Numbered from the stretch's first letter, positions 41,718 to 50,415 are shown. The stretch is DNA of 64,000 bases from Candidatus Tectomicrobia bacterium (GCA_016192135.1 JACPUR010000041.1:62001-126000); one strand, 5' to 3'. Translations and numbers: made by a program. Notes: generated from the sequence alone by a model not told the origin.

Positions 41718-42905
41718 ATGGCGATAATCCTGGAGCTTCCGGAAAAAAAATCCCGCCCGTCCGGTCCGGTTTCGCATGACGCCAAGGCGTCCGAATGGAA
41801 GGTGGAAACCGTGACCGATTACGAAGCCTTGCTCTGGCTGCAACCGGCCTGGGACCGGCTGGCGGAGGGGCTGGATGCGAGCCTTCCATTCCTGAGCCAT
41901 GCGTGGACGCGCACGTGGTGGGAGAGCTTCGGGGCGGGGAAAGAACTCCATGTCCTGCTCGTGAAGCAAGGGGAGGAACTGAAAGCCATCGTGCCGCTGA
42001 TGCTGAGCTGGGAGAAAATACATGGCATGCGGGTGCGGCGCCTCGGCTTTCTCTACAATTATCATACCCCCCGGTGCGATTTTCTCACGGCTCGGGACGC
42101 GAAGGAAGCCTGCCGGCCGATCTGGAAATACCTCAAGGAGAACATGACCCTCTGGGACTTTCTCGACTTCTGCCAGATGCCGGCCGATTCAGAGAGCCTT
42201 CAAGCGATTCGGGTGCTCGCGTATGACGACGGATTCTGTCCGGAAATTCGAGAGTCACGGCCGTCGCCTTATGTACGAATCGGGGCCTGGGACGACTATC
42301 ACGGCGGCCTGTCCAGAAAGCACCGGGGAAACCTGAAGAGCAGCCATAACCGTCTCGCCGGACTCGGCCGGGTCCGCTTCGAGGAAATCTCGGCCGAAGG
42401 CGAGATCGGGCAGGCACTTCATGACGGATTCCAGCTCGAGGCGGCATCGTGGAAGGGAAAGAACGGAACGGCCATCACCAGCGACGAAGCGACCCGGCGG
42501 TTCTACATGGGCTTCGCGGCGCGGGCCGCGAGGCGGGGCTGGCTCCGCCTCCACTTCCTCGCCTCGAACCAGCGCCGGATCGCCTTCGACTATTCCATCC
42601 GATACGGCAACAAGCAGTACGGGCTCAAGCTGGGCTACGACCCGGCCTACTCCGCCTATTCGCCGGGCCATCTCCTCTGCCTTTATACTCTGAAGGAAGC
42701 GTTCGAGCGGGGGCTGAGCGAATTCGATTTCGCCGGCGTAGACGACAAATGGAAGCTCCGGTGGACGCGTCTGAGCCGGCCGCACTCATGGCTTTACGTG
42801 TTTTCAAAATCGCTCCGCGGCAGGATGCTCCACCAGATCAAATTCCGGATCCTCTCCTGCCTGAGAGGCCGATGCCGGAGGCCCGCCGCCCCAGCGGGGA
42901 CATGA
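41718..42905 (+). CDS. GNAT-family acetyltransferase (CelD/BcsL-like)
   Basis: About 395 residues. The layout follows the CelD/BcsL family: W..L......PFLSHAWTRTWWESFG near the N-terminus, a middle DFLDFCQMP region, and a C-terminal GNAT-like half (RKHRGNLKSSHNRLAGLG, FYMGFAARAARRGWLRLHFL, GVDDKWKLRWT). The family is linked to exopolysaccharide and cellulose modification. Codon usage is less GC-biased than neighbouring genes. The ATG at 41718 with GGAG five bases upstream is preferred over a GTG at 41712. Confidence 0.8.
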   Translation: MAIILELPEKKSRPSGPVSHDAKASEWKVETVTDYEALLWLQPAWDRLAEGLDASLPFLSHAWTRTWWESFGAGKELHVLLVKQGEELKAIVPLMLSWEKIHGMRVRRLGFLYNYHTPRCDFLTARDAKEACRPIWKYLKENMTLWDFLDFCQMPADSESLQAIRVLAYDDGFCPEIRESRPSPYVRIGAWDDYHGGLSRKHRGNLKSSHNRLAGLGRVRFEEISAEGEIGQALHDGFQLEAASWKGKNGTAITSDEATRRFYMGFAARAARRGWLRLHFLASNQRRIAFDYSIRYGNKQYGLKLGYDPAYSAYSPGHLLCLYTLKEAFERGLSEFDFAGVDDKWKLRWTRLSRPHSWLYVFSKSLRGRMLHQIKFRILSCLRGRCRRPAAPAGT

Positions 42906-43059
42906 GACGGGGTTTCACAGCCGCCGACGCTTAGGCTTGAGCCCGCGATCTCATGGCCGATAAAGGCACGGCAAAGCGATGGGCTCTCGCCAATCCCCTG
43001 TTTTTTTCTTGGAGCGGGAAGGGGCGGCCAAGCCGCCTCAGAGAGCGCAGCTTGGCGCC

Positions 43060-43448
43060 TCAGCCGGCCCGGGCGACGTCGGTCTGTGCGAAATCTCCGC
43101 CCTTGAACAGAAGAGGCTCGCCGGTCGCCTTGGCCAGGGCGTAGGCGAAAGCGTCGCCGAGATTGAGACCCGCCGGGTGGCGGCCCCTGCCGTAGCGGCG
43201 GAAGCCCTCGCAGGCGAGCTCGGCCTGCCCCGCCGTCAGGGGGGCGATTTCGATCTCCGCCACGGCCAGGAGCGCTCCAGGGCCGTCCGGCCCGCCGCCC
43301 CCTTGCGCGCTTCGACCACGATGGCCACCTCGACGCGGTTCGCCGCCGAAAGGAGGCGCACCGGATCGGCCGCGACCAGGCGGCTAAACGCGTGGCGCTC
43401 GGGTTCATCGAACAAGATGGTGAGAATCGCCGATGTGTCGATCACCAT
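43060..43448 (-). pseudogene. vapC: VapC-type PIN-domain toxin, frameshifted
   Basis: Read in two frames, this encodes a complete VapC RNase of about 130 residues: MVIDTSAILTILFDEPER with the first catalytic Asp, NRVEVAIVVEARKG with the Glu, then after a single-base frame change near 43263-43275 the remainder LAVAEIEIAPLTAGQAELA, HPAGLNLGDAFAYALAKA (Asp) and FKGGDFAQTD (Asp). All catalytic residues survive across the break. The first frame runs into unrelated residues and a stop about 13 codons after the break. Either the toxin is inactivated by a one-base deletion or the assembly has an error. Its start overlaps vapB as ATGA. Confidence 0.82.
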
Positions 43449-43702
43449 CAGCGGGGCAGGCCGGATTCGCCGTAGCCGATGATCTCGTCGGGCGTACGGG
43501 TGTCCTGGTCCGGCAGGGCCGCGCAGCGCCGGGCGATCTCATCGAGCTGCTCGGCGAGCCCGGCGGCGGCGCACTTTCGCCGCTCGCGCTCGAGGCGCTC
43601 GGCGAGGGCCTTGCGGACGGCCTCGCCCGGGCTCTCCCCGGTGAGCTGCGCCACTTCACGCGCAAGCCGATCGGTTTCGGGGTCCTTGGAGTCGAGGGCC
43701 AT
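43448..43702 (-). CDS. vapB: VapB-type antitoxin
   Basis: 84 residues of the Rv0623/PSK-type antitoxin family: MALDSKDPETDRLAREVAQL with a GESPGEAVRKALAERLER RHH-like region, and the C-terminal toxin-binding part RRCAALPDQDTRTPDEIIGY. The antitoxin represses its own operon and blocks the VapC RNase. Here the toxin downstream appears frameshifted. The operon lies just outside the integrative element. Confidence 0.87.
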   Translation of the reverse strand: MALDSKDPETDRLAREVAQLTGESPGEAVRKALAERLERERRKCAAAGLAEQLDEIARRCAALPDQDTRTPDEIIGYGESGLPR

Positions 43703-43822
43703 GACCCGCCTCCCATCCTGCCCTGATCTCTGCCGGCGTCCTCACAGGGCGGCTCCGGAAAATCACCTCAACGGGCGGAATGATGCCGGAACGGGAAGGG
43801 GCGGGCAAGCGGTGGCTCAGGG

Positions 43823-43851
43823 AAAAAGGGCCCCGGCTTCCGCCGGAGCCC
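43823..43851 (-). terminator. Probable original terminator of the tRNA-Gly gene
   Basis: Stem 43828-43837 with 43842-43851 (10 pairs, one G-U), four-base loop and five T residues on the minus strand. It lies 11 bases beyond the 25-bp tRNA 3'-end copy at 43862-43886, where a tRNA terminator would stand before insertion of the element. Confidence 0.75.
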
Positions 43852-43861
43852 CTGAGATTCA

Positions 43862-43886
43862 TGGAGCGGGAAACGGGATTTGAACC
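43862..43886 (-). repeat. att site: distal 25-bp copy of the tRNA-Gly 3' end
   Basis: Identical over 25 bases to 59155-59179, the 3' end of the intact tRNA-Gly gene, including the encoded CCA. Flanking bases differ on both sides. This is the far attachment site of the integrative element. The rest of the 43703-44060 gap holds the displaced terminator on one side and no gene on the other. Confidence 0.93.
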
Positions 43887-44060
43887 GTAGAGCCCGCCAA
43901 CCCAAAAACCCAAGCGGGGCGTGGTCTTTTCCTCAACTATCAACCGCTTAGGGAATGGCTTCATCCGGTCCTGTCGGTCCGCGTCGTCTCTTATCCGGCT
44001 TCATCGTGCAGAGTTGCGGCACGATAGCGGCACGGGAGCCATGCGTGGGATTGAACTGAA

Positions 44061-44540
44061 ATGCCCCGCCCGAAAATTGCCAAACAGCTTGCCAAACCTG
44101 ACCTCCCCCCTTACTCCCTCCAAGGGGTCATCTCCCTTCTACTCAAGGGCTGGACGCACCAGAAGGTCGCGGACCTTTACGGCGTCTCCAGACAGGCCAT
44201 CACGCAGAAAGTCAAGGGGCTTTGGGAACTTCTCGATCCGGAGCGCCTGGAGGCGTATGAGGCGAACCGGGCCAAGCTCCTGAGCGGCGTGGAGGCGGAC
44301 CTGCTGGAGCTTTTTGGCAACCGGTCGAAGCGCGAAAAAGCCACCCTCGGCAACGTGGCCTACGCCTTCACCCAAATCCACCAAGCCCGGCGGCTGGAGG
44401 GCGGGGAGTCCACCGCCAATTTCTCGCTCCGGGCCGTGGTGGAGGCGGTCAACCGGGAGAATATGGCGAAGAGAGAGCCAGAAAAGGCAAGGGAGGCCAC
44501 CGGCGCGGGAGAGCGGGCGCGGGACGAGGCGGGGGCCTAG
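44061..44540 (+). CDS. Phage-type helix-turn-helix protein (possible small-terminase-like)
   Basis: 159 residues. A helix-turn-helix is clear in LLKGWTHQKVADLYGVSRQAITQKVKGL. A middle YEANRAKLLSGVEADLLELF helix is followed by ATLGNVAYAFTQIHQARRLEGGES and a charged C-terminus. The form resembles small DNA-binding proteins, including terminase small subunits, of phages and their satellites, but no packaging partner is present. It is the first gene at the distal end of the element, 39 bases before the CRISPR array and on the same strand, so read-through could enter the array. Confidence 0.55.
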   Translation: MPRPKIAKQLAKPDLPPYSLQGVISLLLKGWTHQKVADLYGVSRQAITQKVKGLWELLDPERLEAYEANRAKLLSGVEADLLELFGNRSKREKATLGNVAYAFTQIHQARRLEGGESTANFSLRAVVEAVNRENMAKREPEKAREATGAGERARDEAGA

Positions 44541-44579
44541 CCCCTTCCCGGGATGCCCCGCAAGCCCATCATCCTCCAC

Positions 44580-45869
44580 ACTGTAGCTTGTCGAGAATCG
44601 CCGCTCAGGTACAATCGCCGCGCAGATCGACCGCCTCTGCAAGACACTGTAGCTTGTCGAGAATCACCGCTCAGGTACAATCAGGTCCGGTTTGGGTGTC
44701 TCATTGAGACGACTGTAGCTTGTCGAGAATCGCCGCTCAGGTACAATCTTCACCTTCGAGGATGACTTCTACCCGGGACTGTAGCTTGTCGAGAATCGCC
44801 GCTCAGGTACAATCCCACCCCTGGCGTCGGGCCTTGCGCGAGTACTGTAGCTTGTCGAGAATCGCCGCTCAGGTACAATAGGTCCTGATGCCGACTGACG
44901 AGGCCATGCACTGTAGCTTGTCGAGAATCGCCGCTCAGGTACAATCGACGCTGTGTGCACCCAATACCTCGAACCACTGTAGCTTGTCGAGAATCGCCGC
45001 TCAGGTACAATCCCGCTCCCCGATTTCCACGGCCAGGATGTACTGTAGCTTGTCGAGAATCGCCGCTCAGGTACAATAAACCTTCTGGCGGTGGCAGATA
45101 TCCAGCCACTGTAGCTTGTCGAGAATCGCCGCTCAGGTACAATGCGGGCTGTGCGCGTGATCGCTTCGCTCATACTGTAGCTTGTCGAGAATCGCCGCTC
45201 AGGTACAATCGATCCGCTGGATGGTGCGCAGGCTGGTGTACTGTAGCTTGTCGAGAATCGCCGCTCAGGTACAATCAAGGCTTGGCGTGCGAGTCGCATG
45301 GGGGAACTGTAGCTTGTCGAGAATCGCCGCTCAGGTACAATGGGGCGCCTCGTGGGCCCCCATCGCGTTCTACTGTAGCTTGTCGAGAATCGCCGCTCAG
45401 GTACAATGGCTGGCCCGGAAGATGCGCCTGGATATCAACTGTAGCTTGTCGAGAATCGCCGCTCAGGTACAATAACTGCCGCCTCGGCTACACCCTCATC
45501 AACACTGTAGCTTGTCGAGAATCGCCGCTCAGGTACAATATTTCGCGCATCCGTAAAGCAGCCGCATCGACTGTAGCTTGTCGAGAATCGCCGCTCAGGT
45601 ACAATCACCACATCTTGCGGCCCGCGTAGCAGGCGACTGTAGCTTGTCGAGAATCGCCGCTCAGGTACAATCCCCACGGGGGACGGCTCGGACACGCGTG
45701 TACTGTAGCTTGTCGAGAATCGCCGCTCAGGTACAATAGATCATCCGATGGAGTCCTTCTTCATAGGACTGTAGCTTGTCGAGAATCGCCGCTCAGGTAC
45801 AATCTAACGGCATGACTCACAACCACACCGCCTACTGTAGCTTGTCGAGAATCGCCGCTCAGGTACAAT
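44580..45869 (+). CRISPR. Type II-C CRISPR array, 20 repeats and 19 spacers
   Basis: Twenty 36-bp repeats on an exact 66-bp period, starting at 44580 + 66n, so all nineteen spacers are 30 nt. Repeats begin ACTGTAGCTTGTCGAG and end CTCAGGTACAAT. Repeat 2 has one substitution (G to A at repeat position 21, base 44666); the others look identical. The orientation is set by the tracrRNA anti-repeat and by similarity to Neisseria-type repeats, which end GCTACAAT. crRNA transcription is therefore rightward, toward cas2 and opposite to the cas operon, as is usual for type II-C. The variant repeat is at the cas-distal end, so new spacers probably enter at the cas2 side. All spacers differ. Confidence 0.98.
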
Positions 45870-45870
45870 T

Positions 45871-45903
45871 AACCCCCCGTAACCGACTGAGTTATGGGGG
45901 GTT
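45871..45903. other. 13-bp hairpin between the CRISPR array and cas2
   Basis: 45871-45883 pairs with 45891-45903 (13 pairs, one of them G-U) around a 7-base loop. It starts two bases after the last repeat and ends 15 bases before the cas2 stop codon. There is no T tract on either strand. It may block convergent read-through between array and cas operon or mark the spacer-acquisition end. Confidence 0.75.
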
Positions 45904-45918
45904 GATTCCATTTGAGGC

Positions 45919-46269
45919 CTAGAAAAGCATGAGTTGAGGGGGTGGTTCTTCGGCCCCTTTCCGCTTTTTCCCTTGGAAAACCTCCATCTTCCCGAACTGG
46001 CGGTCCGTGACGCCAAGGATCCGCACCTGCCCGCCCGGGGGGAGCGCCCCACGAACCCGCCGCCGGTAGGCGGCCGCGGCTTCCTCGCTCGCGCAGTAGC
46101 GGGCGTAGACCGAGAACTGGAGCATCGTGAACCCCTCGCCCAAGAGGGCGTTCCGGAAGCGGACGTACTCCCGCCGCGCCTCCTTGCTGTCCACGGGCAG
46201 GTCGAACATGGCGAAGAGCCAGATGGCGCGGTACTCCGAGAGATTGAGGCGCCCGCTGGGAATGGTCAC
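45919..46269 (-). CDS. cas2: CRISPR-associated endonuclease Cas2
   Basis: 116 residues with the ferredoxin-like Cas2 fold. AIWLFAMFDLPVDSKEARREY contains the conserved Asp23 at the end of the first strand, and GFTMLQFSVYARYC follows. It acts with Cas1 to integrate new spacers. The start overlaps cas1 by four bases (ATGA). Last gene of the cas9-cas1-cas2 operon; no cas4 or csn2 is present, which defines subtype II-C. Confidence 0.95.
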   Translation of the reverse strand: MTIPSGRLNLSEYRAIWLFAMFDLPVDSKEARREYVRFRNALLGEGFTMLQFSVYARYCASEEAAAAYRRRVRGALPPGGQVRILGVTDRQFGKMEVFQGKKRKGAEEPPPQLMLF

Positions 46270-47153
46270 ACCTCCGGCAGGACGAGGCTCTTCCGCTTTC
46301 CGGCGTACACGGCTGCGAGGCTCGCCGCCATGCGCGCCGCGATGTCGAAGAGGGTGCGCGACTCTCCCTCGGCTTCAAATCTCCCCGTCAGTGCCCCGAT
46401 GAGCGCCTTCTTGGCCTCCTTGTCGAGGGGCGCGTCTGCCCCTTCTTCCTCGCAGTTGCGCGCGACCGCCCGGTCCACGACGGGCCGGAAGGGCTCCATC
46501 AGGTCGTCGGCGAGCCGGAAGGCGTCGTAGCGGTTGTGGTGGTGGAGGCCAAAGGAGGGATGGAGACCAGCCCCGCAAATAGCCCGCGCCACGATGGCCC
46601 GGAGGACCGCATAGCCGTAGTTGAGAAACCGGTTTTGATCCTCCGCCTCCCGGTTTCTCCGGAAATCGGGATCTCCAAAGAGTTCGCGCCAATACCTCCG
46701 CGAGGCCTGAGCCTCGATGCTGGCCGCGTTGCCCGTGAGGACCCGCCCGGCCATTTGGAGGAGGCCTTCGTCGTTTCCCCGAAGCTCGGCCAGCACCTTT
46801 CCCTGAGCCCGTACTTTGGCCCGGACCAAATCCCGCCACAGGCGCTTTAGGACAGGCAGGGATACTCCCGCCTGAAGGGCGAAGCGCTCCCCCTGTGTCG
46901 AGTGGCCCTCCAGGGGGAGGAGCATGGCCGAGGGCATGTGGCGGCCGTCGCAGGCCACGAATATGCCTCCCGCCGCCGCAAGGCCGCTCAGTACCGCATG
47001 GGTGAAGGTCACGCCGGGGTTCGAGACGACCAGAGCAGCGACCTCGGCCAGAGGAATCGCGTTCTCCCCGCTCTCCAACTGGATGACCAGAAGGGAGTTC
47101 CGGACGCTTAAGCGCGCGGGCGCTTCGGATATGTCAATGACCCGCTCAATCAC
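46266..47153 (-). CDS. cas1: CRISPR-associated integrase Cas1
   Basis: About 295 residues. It begins VIERVIDISEAPARLSVRNS, the type II Cas1 N-terminus, from a GTG at 47153 that overlaps the cas9 stop by eight bases. An in-frame start at 47189 deeper in cas9 is possible but adds unconserved residues. Metal-binding residues are Glu147 in SIEAQASRRYW, the HHH cluster at 204-206 (GLHPSFGLHHHNRYD) and Glu220 in LADDLMEPFRP. With Cas2 it catalyses spacer acquisition. All catalytic positions look intact, so adaptation should be functional. Confidence 0.94.
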   Translation of the reverse strand: MIERVIDISEAPARLSVRNSLLVIQLESGENAIPLAEVAALVVSNPGVTFTHAVLSGLAAAGGIFVACDGRHMPSAMLLPLEGHSTQGERFALQAGVSLPVLKRLWRDLVRAKVRAQGKVLAELRGNDEGLLQMAGRVLTGNAASIEAQASRRYWRELFGDPDFRRNREAEDQNRFLNYGYAVLRAIVARAICGAGLHPSFGLHHHNRYDAFRLADDLMEPFRPVVDRAVARNCEEEGADAPLDKEAKKALIGALTGRFEAEGESRTLFDIAARMAASLAAVYAGKRKSLVLPEV

Positions 47154-50100
47154 TGGCCAGGCGCACCTCGCCCAAGGGTGTGACAACAACTTTTCTGCAA
47201 TTCATCTCCCGCAATTTATCTATCGGCGCTTCTTTCCGGTCGCCCGCTTTTTTAATGTCGGACACTTTCCGGGCGTCGTTGGTCCGCTGGTATTCGATTG
47301 TCTTCCGCCCATCTTTTCGATGAACGACTGTTTTGACGAGATACAGCCACATTGAACCATCACCATCTGTCAGCTGAATGGTCTCGCCAGGAGCCAGGGA
47401 GAACTTAAACTCACTCCCATCTCCACGGTCTTTCTTTACGATCGCTCCCCATACTGAGAACGACTTCCCACGCCCTCGCCTTAGCCCACTTCCATCCCCA
47501 CGAGCATTCCTGACAACTGCTCCTTCCGGGAGAGGCACCCCCTCCCGGAACCTGCGTATGGTCTCTTCTAGCCGCCGCATGGCTTCGTAGGTACTGACGA
47601 CCTCGCCCTCCCATCTCGGAAGCCCTTGGCCGTCCTGCGTCTCAAAAATTGCAACGTAATGGTTGGAACCCGGCATAACGTGGCGGGTCTCGTCCACCTG
47701 CATCACCCGTTCATACTTGCGGATGCGAACCTTGTGGATTGGGATCTCCCGGCCGTCCTTCGCCTTCAGGCAGGGATGATCCTTCGGATCCTTGAAGACT
47801 TTCTTCGGCTCCTCCCCGTTCAGCCTTTCCTTGACGATTCGCTTGATGGTCCGGTCCTGGATGTTCTCGACCTCGGAAGCGGAGAGGGCGCCAAGAGGCT
47901 TCCGGACGAGCGCGTATACCTTGCCTTTCTCATCCGTGCGCGGTCTGCTGTGGATGGTTGCGTTGTGGAGCGCCCCGCGCACCTTGCAGGAAACCCGGTG
48001 GGAGACCTTCAGGCACGCGATAACGCGCCGTACATCATCGAGGAATCCGGACCAGGGCGGCTCCACTTTTCCGAAGAGCCTCCGGCGCTCCCGGGTGGCC
48101 CGCTTCGCCGCGTCGCTGAGCGCCTTGACCGCCGCCGGGGTCGTGAGGGCGATGGCGACAGCGTCAACCGCGTGGTGGCGGTGATCCTCGCGTGATTTCT
48201 GCGGCCCGCCGTTGAGGATGCGGTTCAGCCCCCACTCGCCCCGCAGGAAATGGGTCACCTGGCCCCGTGTAGCCTGGACGCGGATTTTGCCCTCCGGATC
48301 GGCCCCATGTTCGTTCGCTCCATATAGGAGGCCCAGATACCTCCTCGCCAACCTCGCGGCGTAGCGCGTGTCGTTGAGCTGGCGGGCCGTGAAGTCTTCG
48401 ATGCTCTCCAGGTCCTTGAGTTGGAAGCGCTCCAGCTTGACGCGGGCGGCGTCTCCCTTGAACTGCTTGACGCGCTGGATGATTTCTTCCCATTCAGATG
48501 TACCGCCATAGGCTTCCCAGGGCGTCTGGTTCCGCTTCCGGTTGCGGTTCTCCTCGTGGTGGCAGAGGGTCTTGTTCATGAAGGAATTGTCGAGGGAGCG
48601 GTCGAGGGGGATGATGTGCTCCACGTCGAACTGGGGGCTCGGCCCGATGAGTGAGGCAGCGTTGATTGTCCGGTTGGTGTACGGGCACTTCCAGCCGCAT
48701 TCCTCGGCGAGGAGCCATTTCTCAATGTCATGACCCCGGGGCTCTGCCCCGGTCTCCTTGATAATTTTTTGAGCCTTGATAATTTTTTGAGCGGCATCTT
48801 CTCGCCTGAGGCGGTTTTCATAGTTGCGCCTTGAGATCGCCTTGCGGTCCTCGCGCGACTTCTTGAGATCGCGGGCCAGCTCGACCCGGACGAGGCTGGG
48901 CTTGCCGTATTCGCGCACGATGGCGTTGACGATCTTCCGCACTTCCGTGAGGGTCCGCTGGACGGCCGGGTTGCGGACCTCCAGCGCGTCCGCCAGGGGA
49001 GGCAGCGACTCCTCCGGCTCCGGGAGAGACAGGTCCCCATAGACCTGCTTCCGCGCCGTAGCGTAGGGGACGCCCCCTTCTATGAGGGGGAGGAGCCTGT
49101 TCACCGCATCGAGCGACAAGGAGAGGTGGCCCTCTTCCAATCCAATCTCGCCGAATTTCTTCGCCGCCTCCTCATCGAGCCCCCACTTGTCCCTTCCGAG
49201 TTTCCGGAGCGTCTCCTCCCTCCGGATGCTTCGGACGTACCAGACGATCCGATCCTTCTCCTCCGAGGAAAACCCTGCCCACCGTTCTTGGCCGAACACC
49301 TCGATGAGCTTGGCCGCCGTGCGGTTCCCGGCGAGCTTCTTCTCGGCCTCGGTCTCGAAGTTGAATCGGTGGCCCTTGAGCTTGAGGAGGGTACGAATTT
49401 TAGGGAATGTGAGATCCCCTTGAGACTCAAGAGCATCCAGTAGCTTTGTGCGCTCCTCGGGCTCCAGATTCCGGATTTCCCCATCCGGCGTGATCACTTT
49501 CAGGTCGTTCACCTTCTGGAGGAGGCGGAAACGTTGGGCGGGAAGGAGGGCGAGGGGGGCGCGCTTTTGGCCCGGCTCCAATTCGCACTCGCCGATCAGG
49601 TGCTTCGCGCTCTTGAGAGGCCGCTGGCGGAAGATGGCCCGGTGGACCTTTCGTTTGAGTTCCTCGGCCAGGGCGCCTGGATGGTAGGGAACCTGAGCGG
49701 CCCATATTTTCTCGAACTCCCCCTGATACATCTCCCTTGCCGTCCAGCGGGCGCGGATGCGCTCCTCCTCGGGGTCGAGGCGGGAGAAGTATTCGCCGAG
49801 CGTGCGCGTCCCTGAATTTTCGATGTTCTGCGCCAGTTCGCCGATCTTCTTCTTGACCTCGCCCTTCTTCTTCTTGACCTCGCCCTGATCTCCTTTTCCC
49901 TTCTCGGCTTTCCTGAGAGCCCTCCGGTTCGAAAGGAAGCCGCGCCGGTGGGCCAAGTGGTAGATGGCACGGCCCAGTTCGAAGGGTTCGAGCTTTTCAT
50001 CAAGGGCCCGTGCTCGGAGGCGGTAGGGGAGGACGTGGGGATGGGCCTTTCTCTCCTCGTCGGAAAAGAGGCCCCGGTCGAGCGCCTTGAAGAACGCATC

Positions 50101-50415
50101 CCGGGCCTCGGGCAAACTCAAATCGCCCGGCGGCAGGAGGCCGACCTCCTGAAGGATGAGGGCGAGGCCCTTGAGGCGGCGGGCGCGGCGGGCGAGCATC
50201 CGCCTCCGAAGGCGGGCCTCGCGGCGATCCTTGGCCCGCGATTCATCCCCTCCCGACTCGATGTCCCCCTCCACCCCGGCGGGGTAGACGCGCACCCCCG
50301 CGCGGAGGAAGCCTACTGGCTTGGCATTTCCAAGCTTGATGAGGGCCCAGCCGACCGAGTTGGCGCCGATGTCGAGGCCAAGGAGAGTTTCTGGAGCGGG
50401 CGTGGGCGGGTTCAT
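47146..50415 (-). CDS. cas9: CRISPR-associated endonuclease Cas9, type II-C
   Basis: 1089 residues, typical of compact II-C enzymes. RuvC-I GLDIGANSVGWAL with Asp15; arginine-rich bridge helix about 60-82; RuvC-II RVELARDLKKS with Glu512; HNH domain about 573-625 with DVEHIIPLDRS, His600 as general base and nearby Asn residues; RuvC-III HHAVDAVAIAL with Asp751. The C-terminal 300 residues form the WED/PAM-interacting part and cannot be assigned a PAM by eye. All nuclease residues are intact, so double-strand cutting is expected. Two in-frame tandem duplications occur (residues about 178-192 and 542-553). First gene of the cas operon, with GAGGAGAGG before the ATG. Confidence 0.97.
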   Translation of the reverse strand: MNPPTPAPETLLGLDIGANSVGWALIKLGNAKPVGFLRAGVRVYPAGVEGDIESGGDESRAKDRREARLRRRMLARRARRLKGLALILQEVGLLPPGDLSLPEARDAFFKALDRGLFSDEERKAHPHVLPYRLRARALDEKLEPFELGRAIYHLAHRRGFLSNRRALRKAEKGKGDQGEVKKKKGEVKKKIGELAQNIENSGTRTLGEYFSRLDPEEERIRARWTAREMYQGEFEKIWAAQVPYHPGALAEELKRKVHRAIFRQRPLKSAKHLIGECELEPGQKRAPLALLPAQRFRLLQKVNDLKVITPDGEIRNLEPEERTKLLDALESQGDLTFPKIRTLLKLKGHRFNFETEAEKKLAGNRTAAKLIEVFGQERWAGFSSEEKDRIVWYVRSIRREETLRKLGRDKWGLDEEAAKKFGEIGLEEGHLSLSLDAVNRLLPLIEGGVPYATARKQVYGDLSLPEPEESLPPLADALEVRNPAVQRTLTEVRKIVNAIVREYGKPSLVRVELARDLKKSREDRKAISRRNYENRLRREDAAQKIIKAQKIIKETGAEPRGHDIEKWLLAEECGWKCPYTNRTINAASLIGPSPQFDVEHIIPLDRSLDNSFMNKTLCHHEENRNRKRNQTPWEAYGGTSEWEEIIQRVKQFKGDAARVKLERFQLKDLESIEDFTARQLNDTRYAARLARRYLGLLYGANEHGADPEGKIRVQATRGQVTHFLRGEWGLNRILNGGPQKSREDHRHHAVDAVAIALTTPAAVKALSDAAKRATRERRRLFGKVEPPWSGFLDDVRRVIACLKVSHRVSCKVRGALHNATIHSRPRTDEKGKVYALVRKPLGALSASEVENIQDRTIKRIVKERLNGEEPKKVFKDPKDHPCLKAKDGREIPIHKVRIRKYERVMQVDETRHVMPGSNHYVAIFETQDGQGLPRWEGEVVSTYEAMRRLEETIRRFREGVPLPEGAVVRNARGDGSGLRRGRGKSFSVWGAIVKKDRGDGSEFKFSLAPGETIQLTDGDGSMWLYLVKTVVHRKDGRKTIEYQRTNDARKVSDIKKAGDRKEAPIDKLREMNCRKVVVTPLGEVRLASD

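Noticed and set aside
44555-45870. Repetitive open reading frames across the array that encode VACRESPLRYN or SGDSRQATV repeats on both strands
   Set aside because: They are translations of the CRISPR repeats. The 36+30 period is a multiple of three, which keeps frames open.
45909-45915. ATTTGAG beside the array, identical to the leader-anchoring sequence of type II-A adaptation
   Set aside because: It lies 40 bases from the last repeat rather than touching it, and the system is II-C without Csn2. A 7-base match is likely chance.
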